64,000 nt of DNA from Paractinoplanes aksuensis (lineage in GTDB: Bacteria; Actinomycetota; Actinomycetes; Mycobacteriales; Micromonosporaceae). Positions 59,124-64,000 of this stretch are shown here, in pieces. The DNA lies in assembly GCF_024137025.1 (NCBI RefSeq), contig NZ_JAMYJR010000039.1, forward strand, positions 62,001 to 126,000, given 5' to 3'. The notes under the pieces were generated by a model. That model searched no databases. It was not told the origin of the DNA and saw nothing but the letters and a program-made list of their open reading frames with translations. The position numbers and the translations under genes are program-made. How positions within the stretch are numbered: position 1 is the stretch's first letter; each line of letters starts with the position of its first letter.

Positions 59124-59326
59124 TGCGGCTCACGGTCAACGGGCAGAGCTCGGACGGATTTGTACGCGATCTCTCCGTACGGGAACTGGTCGAAACCCTC
59201 ACCGAGGCGCGACGCGGCGTGGCGGTGGCGGTGAACGGCGAGGTGGTTCCCCGGTCGACCTGGGAGGACACCGCGTTGGCCGAGGGCGACTCGGTCGAAG
59301 TTCTCACCGCGGCCCAGGGAGGCTGA
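59123..59326 (+). CDS. thiS: Sulfur carrier protein ThiS
   Basis: A 67-residue ubiquitin-like protein ending in Gly-Gly (AAQGG). The terminal glycine is adenylated and becomes the thiocarboxylate that donates sulfur to the thiazole. It begins MRLTVNGQSS and has VAVNGEVVPRSTWEDTAL. No thiF adenylyltransferase gene is nearby, so a shared enzyme (for example a MoeZ-type protein) probably activates it. Confidence 0.95.
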   Translation: MRLTVNGQSSDGFVRDLSVRELVETLTEARRGVAVAVNGEVVPRSTWEDTALAEGDSVEVLTAAQGG

Positions 59327-59328
59327 CG

Positions 59329-60072
59329 ATGCTGTTCGACCGATCACGGCTGATCCTCGGCACGGGCGGGGCGAACAGCCTGGCCGCGCTGGAGGAGGCG
59401 ATCGTCGCCTCCGGGACCGACCTGGTGACCGTGGCCCTGCGCCGGGTCGACGCGGCCGGGCCCGGGCTGCTGCCGATGCTCGACCGGCTCGGCGTGCGGG
59501 TGCTGCCCAACACAGCCGGCTGCTACACCGCGGGCGACGCGGTGAAGACGGCCCACCTGGCCCGCGACGCCTTCGAAACCGACCTGATCAAGCTCGAGGT
59601 GATCGGCGACGAACGGACGCTGCTGCCCGACGGGGTCGAACTGCTGCGGGCGGCCGAGACCCTGGTCGGCGACGGGTTCACGGTGCTGCCCTACACCAGC
59701 GACGACCCGATCCTGGCCCGCCGGCTGGCCGACGTGGGCTGCGCGGCGGTGATGCCGGCCGGCTCGCCGATCGGGTCCGGGCTGGGCATCTCGAACCCGC
59801 ACCACATCCGGCTCATCCGGCAGAGCGTGGACGTGCCGGTGGTGCTCGACGCGGGCATCGGCACGGCCTCGGACGCGGCGCTGGCGATGGAACTGGGCTG
59901 CGACGCGGTGCTGGTGGCGAGCGCGATCACCCGATCCGACGAGCCGGGGGTGATGGCCGAGGCCATGCGGCACGCGGTGATCGCGGGGCGGCTGGCTTTC
60001 ACGGCGGGGCGGATCCCGCGGCGGTTCCACGCGCTGGCCTCCACATCGGACAAAGGGCTGGCCCAGTGGTGA
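59329..60072 (+). CDS. thiG: Thiazole synthase ThiG
   Basis: A 247-residue TIM-barrel enzyme that assembles thiazole phosphate from DXP, dehydroglycine and ThiS thiocarboxylate. The Schiff-base lysine lies in DLIKLEVIGD (about residues 85-94). PNTAGCYTAGDAVKTA and MPAGSPIGSGLGI are also present. It is two bases after thiS and overlaps the next gene by seven bases. Confidence 0.96.
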   Translation: MLFDRSRLILGTGGANSLAALEEAIVASGTDLVTVALRRVDAAGPGLLPMLDRLGVRVLPNTAGCYTAGDAVKTAHLARDAFETDLIKLEVIGDERTLLPDGVELLRAAETLVGDGFTVLPYTSDDPILARRLADVGCAAVMPAGSPIGSGLGISNPHHIRLIRQSVDVPVVLDAGIGTASDAALAMELGCDAVLVASAITRSDEPGVMAEAMRHAVIAGRLAFTAGRIPRRFHALASTSDKGLAQW

Positions 60073-60776
60073 CGCCGGGTGGCCTGGTGGTGCTCACCGG
60101 CCGGGGTCTGGTCGGCCGGTCGCTGATTTCGGTGGTGCGGGCGGCGGTACGCGGCGGCGCGGGGTGGGTCATTCTGCGGGAGCGGGATCTGGCGTACGGG
60201 GAACGGCTGCGGCTCGCGGCGGAGTTGCGCGAAGTTGTCCCGCCGGGGCGGCTCATCGTGGCCGGGCCGGATCCGCTCGGGGGCGAGGCCGTGCACCTCG
60301 CCGAACGTGACCCGCTGCCGAGCGGCGAGGTGAGGTTGGTCGGCCGCTCCCGGCATGGGCGGCTGTCCGATGAGGACTATGCGACGTTGTCGCCGATCTG
60401 GCTGACCGGGACGAAGCCGGGGTATGGGCCGGCGCTCGGACTGGCGGAGGCGGCGCGGCTGGCGGGTGACGTGCCGTGGTTGGCGTTGGGCGGGGTCGAC
60501 TCGGGGGCGCGGGCCGCGGAGTGCGCGAGGGCCGGAGCGTCTGGGGTCGCGGTGCTGGGCGCGATCATGCGGTCCGGCGATCCGGAACGGACGGCCGCCG
60601 AGTTGTCCGAAGCTTTCGCTGCGGCAGAAGCAGCAACCGCCGCCGCCCCACCCAGGGTGGGGAGCTTAGTGGGCCGCGCTGGGAAAAGCCTGAAGTTGTC
60701 CACAGGCACGCGCAGCGGCTCAACCGCGGCCGACCGGCGGTCCAAGTTATCCACAGGCGTGGTGAGGTCGTCGTGA
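60066..60776 (+). CDS. ThiE/TenI-like protein with an unusual C-terminal tail
   Basis: A 236-residue protein related to ThiE and the thiazole tautomerase TenI. VILRERDLAYGERLRLAAELR (about residues 35-55) and the phosphate-end ALGGVDSGARAAECARAGASGVAVLGAIM are conserved, but the ThiE NDR substrate motif is replaced (VAGPD) and the TxTK site reads TGTKPG. A TenI-like role is therefore more likely than a second synthase. The last 40 or so residues, with the pentapeptide KLSTG twice, come from DnaA-box-like DNA and are not part of the fold. GTG 60066 or 60069 are possible starts. Confidence 0.78.
   Translation: MVTPGGLVVLTGRGLVGRSLISVVRAAVRGGAGWVILRERDLAYGERLRLAAELREVVPPGRLIVAGPDPLGGEAVHLAERDPLPSGEVRLVGRSRHGRLSDEDYATLSPIWLTGTKPGYGPALGLAEAARLAGDVPWLALGGVDSGARAAECARAGASGVAVLGAIMRSGDPERTAAELSEAFAAAEAATAAAPPRVGSLVGRAGKSLKLSTGTRSGSTAADRRSKLSTGVVRSS
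60696..60755 (+). repeat. Pair of DnaA-box-like repeats inside the thiE-like 3' end
   Basis: AAGTTGTCCACAGGC (60693-60707) and AAGTTATCCACAGGC (60744-60758) are a direct repeat with one mismatch, 51 bases apart and so in the same reading frame. The 9-mers TTGTCCACA and TTATCCACA match actinomycete and classical DnaA boxes. A third copy is at 1973-1981. Confidence 0.5.
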
Positions 60777-61534
60777 CGCCGCCGGTGGTGTTGACGATCG
60801 CGGGCTCGGATTCCGGTGGGGGAGCGGGGATCCAGGCCGACCTCAAGACGTTCGCCGCGCTGGGCGCCTTCGGGGTCTCCGTGATCACTGCGGTGACAGC
60901 CCAGAACACGCTGGGCGTGACCGCCATCCACCCCATTCCGATCGACATAGTGGCCGCGCAGCTCGATGCCGTGCTCGACGACTTCCCGCTGGCGGCGGTC
61001 AAGGTCGGCATGATCGGCGACCCGGCCGTGGCCGAGCTGATCGCCGCGCGGGCCGACCGTCTGCCCCATCTCGTGGTCGATCCGGTGCTGGTCGCCACCT
61101 CGGGGGCCCGGCTGGCTGAGACGGCCTCGGTGGCGCCCCTGGTGTCGTACCCCTGTGTGCTGACCCCGAATCGGCAGGAGGCGGCCGCCCTTGTCGGCCG
61201 CCCGGTCGAGACGGCCGAGCAGATGGCCGTGGCGGCGGAGCAGTTGGCCGATCGGGGCGCACGAGCCGTCGTGGTGACCGGGAGCGAGCTGGCTCTCGAC
61301 GTGCTGCGTTTTGACGGTACGACCGAATTGCTGCGCGGGGAGACGGTGCGTACGGCCAACAATCACGGGTCGGGGTGCACCTTCTCGTCGGCCATTGCCG
61401 TGCGGTTGGCCTGCGGGGATTCGCTGCCTATTGCCGTACGTAATGCCAAGAAATATGTGACGGCAGCGCTCCTCGGTGGGCGGGCGTGGCGGCTGGGTGC
61501 GGGGCCCGGGCCGCTGGACCACTTCGTTTTCTAG
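60773..61534 (+). CDS. thiD: Hydroxymethylpyrimidine/phosphomethylpyrimidine kinase
   Basis: A 253-residue ribokinase-fold enzyme phosphorylating HMP and HMP-P. It begins with LTIAGSDSGGGAGIQADLKTF (about residues 6-26), has VDPVLVATSG and the nucleotide-site HGSGCTFSSAIA near the C-terminus. Start choice: GTG 60773 lies in a GTGA overlap with the preceding gene. Confidence 0.95.
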   Translation: MTPPVVLTIAGSDSGGGAGIQADLKTFAALGAFGVSVITAVTAQNTLGVTAIHPIPIDIVAAQLDAVLDDFPLAAVKVGMIGDPAVAELIAARADRLPHLVVDPVLVATSGARLAETASVAPLVSYPCVLTPNRQEAAALVGRPVETAEQMAVAAEQLADRGARAVVVTGSELALDVLRFDGTTELLRGETVRTANNHGSGCTFSSAIAVRLACGDSLPIAVRNAKKYVTAALLGGRAWRLGAGPGPLDHFVF

Positions 61535-61608
61535 GTAGTCGGCAAGAGGCGGTGCCGGGGATCCGTACGCCCTGGGGCTGCCTGGTTTGTACCGATAGGG
61601 GAGGAAAC

Positions 61609-63138
61609 ATGAGGCGCAAGGTGTACGTCGAGGGACCGGGTGTGCGGGTGCCGTTCGTGGAGGTGGGGCTGAGCGGCGGCAATGATCCCGTCCGGCTCTA
61701 CGACACGTCGGGACCGGGCAGCGACCCCGAGGTCGGTCTGCCGCCGCTGCGGAAGCCGTGGGCGACCGGTCGTACGCAATTGGCCGCGGCCCGGGCGGGC
61801 GAGGTGACCCCGGAGATGGAGTTCGTCGCGGTCCGGGAGAACGTGCCGGTCGAGCTCGTCCGGGACGAGATCGCGGCCGGGCGGGCCGTGCTGCCGGTCA
61901 ACCGCAACCATCCCGAGTCGGAGCCGATGATCATCGGGTCGCGGTTCCTGGTGAAGGTCAACGCGAACATCGGCACCTCGGCGGTCACGTCCTCGGTGGC
62001 CGAAGAGGTCGAGAAGCTGACCTGGGCCACGCAGTGGGGCGCGGACACGGTGATGGACCTGTCGACCGGGCCGCGCATCCACGAGACGCGCGAGGCGATC
62101 ATCCGGAACTCGCCGGTGCCGATCGGGACCGTACCGATCTATCAGGCGCTCGAGAAGGTCAAGGGCGACCCGGTCAAGCTGACCTGGCCGCTGTTCCGGG
62201 AGACGATCCTCGAGCAGGCCGAGCAGGGCGTCGACTACATGACGATCCACGCCGGGGTGCTGCTGCCGTACGTGCCGCTGGCCGCCGACCGGGTCACCGG
62301 CATCGTCTCGCGCGGCGGTTCGATCATGGCGGCCTGGTGCCTGGCCCACCACGAGGAGAACTTCCTCTACACGAACTTCGCCGAGCTGTGTGAGATCTTC
62401 GCGGCGTACGACATCACGTTCTCCCTGGGCGACGGCCTGCGCCCCGGTTCCATCGCCGATGCCAACGACGAGGCCCAGTTCGCCGAACTTCGTACGCTCG
62501 GGGAACTGACCCACCTGGCCTGGGAGCACGACGTGCAGGTGATGGTCGAGGGCCCGGGCCACGTGCCGATGCACAAGATCAAAGAGAATGTGGACCTGCA
62601 GGTCGACCTGTGCGGCGGCGCGCCGTTCTACACGTTGGGGCCGCTGACGACCGACATCGCGCCGGCCTACGACCACATCACGTCGGCCATCGGCGCCGCG
62701 ATGATCGGCATGTTCGGCACCGCGATGCTCTGCTACGTCACTCCCAAGGAGCACCTGGGCCTGCCCGGCAAGGACGACGTGAAGGCCGGGATGATCGCGT
62801 ACAAGATCGCGGCGCACGCGGCCGACCTGGCCAAGGGGCATCCGGGCGCGCAGGCCTGGGACGACGCGCTGTCCAAGGCCCGGTTCGAGTTTCGCTGGGA
62901 GGACCAGTTCGAGCTGGCCCTCGACCCGGGGACGGCCCGCGCGTACCACGACGAGACGTTGCCGGCCGAGCCCGCGAAGACGGCCCACTTCTGCTCGATG
63001 TGCGGGCCGAAGTTCTGCTCCATGAAGATCAGCCACGACCTGAAGAAGCAGGGCATGGGCCTGAAGTCGGCCGAGTTCGTGGCCGGCGGGAGCCAGGTCT
63101 ATGTGCCGTTGACCGAGGTCAGCGGCCCAGGCCGCTGA
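61609..63138 (+). CDS. thiC: Phosphomethylpyrimidine synthase ThiC
   Basis: A 509-residue radical-SAM enzyme converting aminoimidazole ribotide to HMP phosphate. The C-terminal cluster motif CSMCGPKFC (CxxCxxxxC, about residues 464-472) is intact. MDLSTGPRIHETRE, DYMTIHAGVL, EGPGHVPMHKI and TTDIAPAYDHITSAIGAA are family hallmarks. Start choice: ATG 61609 has GGGGAGGA upstream. It is 74 bases after thiD with no separate riboswitch, so it is probably controlled by the TPP element before thiE. Confidence 0.97.
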   Translation: MRRKVYVEGPGVRVPFVEVGLSGGNDPVRLYDTSGPGSDPEVGLPPLRKPWATGRTQLAAARAGEVTPEMEFVAVRENVPVELVRDEIAAGRAVLPVNRNHPESEPMIIGSRFLVKVNANIGTSAVTSSVAEEVEKLTWATQWGADTVMDLSTGPRIHETREAIIRNSPVPIGTVPIYQALEKVKGDPVKLTWPLFRETILEQAEQGVDYMTIHAGVLLPYVPLAADRVTGIVSRGGSIMAAWCLAHHEENFLYTNFAELCEIFAAYDITFSLGDGLRPGSIADANDEAQFAELRTLGELTHLAWEHDVQVMVEGPGHVPMHKIKENVDLQVDLCGGAPFYTLGPLTTDIAPAYDHITSAIGAAMIGMFGTAMLCYVTPKEHLGLPGKDDVKAGMIAYKIAAHAADLAKGHPGAQAWDDALSKARFEFRWEDQFELALDPGTARAYHDETLPAEPAKTAHFCSMCGPKFCSMKISHDLKKQGMGLKSAEFVAGGSQVYVPLTEVSGPGR

Positions 63139-64000
63139 CCCAGTCCGAGATCTCGCCGTCGGGGTGGCCCTGCTTCGGCGCCGGCGACGGGGGTTGCTGC
63201 GGCGTGAAGCCGTCGAACGGGGGCATCGTGATGACCCCGGTGTCGGACGGACGCAGCTCGTCGTCGGGACGCTGGGCCGCCACCGCGGCGCGGGCGGCGA
63301 CGGTGGCCCGGGCGGCCACCGTCGCGCGGCCGGTGGCCACGGGCGGCAGGCCGGGGCCCGACTTGGTGGCGGCCTTGGCGATGGCTGACTCGGGCTGCGC
63401 GTCGCGCTGCGGCAGCGGCGGGCGGTCGGGAGTGGGCTCGGCCGGGGCCGGCTTCTCGGGGCGGGCGGTGGCCGGGCCGCGACCTAGCACGGCCGCCAGC
63501 ACCGAACCGAGGACGCCGGCGCCGGCCGCAGTCATCGCGCCCCAGTACGGCATCTCCTGGGCCCGGGTCGAGCCGGGACCGGCGATCAGGTAGGCCAGGG
63601 TGAGCAGGGCCGGGCCGGGCAGGCCGGCCAGCGCGATCGCCACGATGGACAGTTGGCGGCGACGGGCGATCAGGCCCACGACCACGCCGCAGATCAGGGC
63701 GACGGCCGGCATGACGAACAGCGAGGCCCGCTCGGCCAGGTCGTCGGGCACGAAGCCGGCGTCGAGCACGCCCAGGCGTACGGGGGAACCCGGCTCGCCC
63801 GACCGCAGCGACGGGGCCACCGAGACGATCGCGAGCAGCCAGGCCACCGCGCTCAGCGTCAGCAGGCTCCAGCGGGCGGCGTTGCGGCCCAGGGCGGCCC
63901 AGGCGGCGAAGATGCCGGCCGCCGCGCCCAGCACCGCGCAGGCGCCGATCACGAAGACCTCGTTGACGCCGGCGACCTGGGCGCTGCGGGCCGGCTGCAT
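63119..64000 (-). CDS. Multi-pass membrane protein, unknown function, at the window edge
   Basis: A protein of at least 293 residues with about five hydrophobic helices (about residues 15-35, 43-62, 95-113, 120-143 and 152-172) and a long Ala/Pro-rich cytoplasmic tail (175-293) containing three near-copies of ATVAARA. The family is not recognised. The apparent ATG lies on the last bases of the window, so the true start may be further out. It converges on thiC with a 20-base overlap. Confidence 0.7.
   Translation of the reverse strand: MQPARSAQVAGVNEVFVIGACAVLGAAAGIFAAWAALGRNAARWSLLTLSAVAWLLAIVSVAPSLRSGEPGSPVRLGVLDAGFVPDDLAERASLFVMPAVALICGVVVGLIARRRQLSIVAIALAGLPGPALLTLAYLIAGPGSTRAQEMPYWGAMTAAGAGVLGSVLAAVLGRGPATARPEKPAPAEPTPDRPPLPQRDAQPESAIAKAATKSGPGLPPVATGRATVAARATVAARAAVAAQRPDDELRPSDTGVITMPPFDGFTPQQPPSPAPKQGHPDGEISDWVSGLGR

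Noticed and set aside
60066..60776. Second thiE as a pseudogene
   Set aside because: The frame is intact and tightly coupled on both sides, and the fold's main motifs are kept; the missing NDR motif fits a TenI-like function better than decay.

Overview
The window is uniformly high-GC DNA from an actinobacterium. Several features point to the Micromonosporaceae (Actinoplanes/Micromonospora type): frequent GTG and TTG starts, a TTG-started rpoB, hadAB beside rpmG, DUF1707 proteins, zinc-form ribosomal proteins and the tRNA-rpmG-hadAB-tRNA-secE-nusG order. The genus assignment is inference. I see no mobile element, prophage or CRISPR array; most of the window is conserved core chromosome.

Layout. 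1-10.5 kb: the 3' end of nuoN, then mixed genes: an Ala/Lys-rich membrane protein, an HtpX protease, an MFS transporter, a probable Uma2 remnant, a methyltransferase, a DUF1707 protein, an AT3-SGNH acyltransferase, a luciferase-like oxidoreductase, a GNAT enzyme and a MOSC protein. 10.5-14.7 kb: tRNA-Tyr, a YajQ protein, a tiny secreted peptide and a large membrane GGDEF-EAL protein. 14.8-21.4 kb: tRNA-Thr, tRNA-Met, rpmG, hadAB, tRNA-Trp, secE, nusG, rplA, an ABC exporter pair, rplJ and rplL. 21.4-29.4 kb: rpoB and rpoC. 29.4-30.3 kb: two small membrane proteins. 30.3-35.0 kb: str operon (rpsL, rpsG, fusA, tuf). 35.0-48.1 kb: S10 and spc operons through secY, adk and map. 48.1-49.3 kb: two further DUF1707 proteins. 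49.3-54.2 kb: infA, rpmJ, rpsM, rpsK, rpsD, rpoA, rplQ, truA. 54.2-57.4 kb: a membrane protein, an RsmC-like methyltransferase and an ABC-F protein. 57.4-63.1 kb: a TPP riboswitch followed by thiE-thiO-thiS-thiG-thiE-like-thiD-thiC. A membrane protein gene runs off the right edge.

The genes form two functional programmes. One is the transcription/translation core (RNA polymerase beta, beta' and alpha, about 30 ribosomal proteins, IF1, EF-G, EF-Tu, NusG, SecE/SecY, Adk, Map, TruA). The other is nearly complete de novo thiamin synthesis under a riboswitch; thiF, dxs and thiL are not in the window.

The most unusual observation is that rplK (ribosomal protein L11) is missing from its near-universal place between nusG and rplA, and no L11 gene is visible anywhere else in the window, while the flanking genes and a possible L1-type leader for rplA are intact. 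The second is a 31-base element, 30/31 identical, placed 82-90 bases before both rpsL and rpsJ and followed in each case by an immediate hairpin of unrelated sequence; it looks like a shared RNA leader. Smaller oddities are the loss of the fourth zinc cysteine in L33, a one-residue insertion in L36, paired DnaA-box-like sites inside the 3' end of the thiE-like gene, and a 33-codon repeat-containing frame coupling the two ABC genes.
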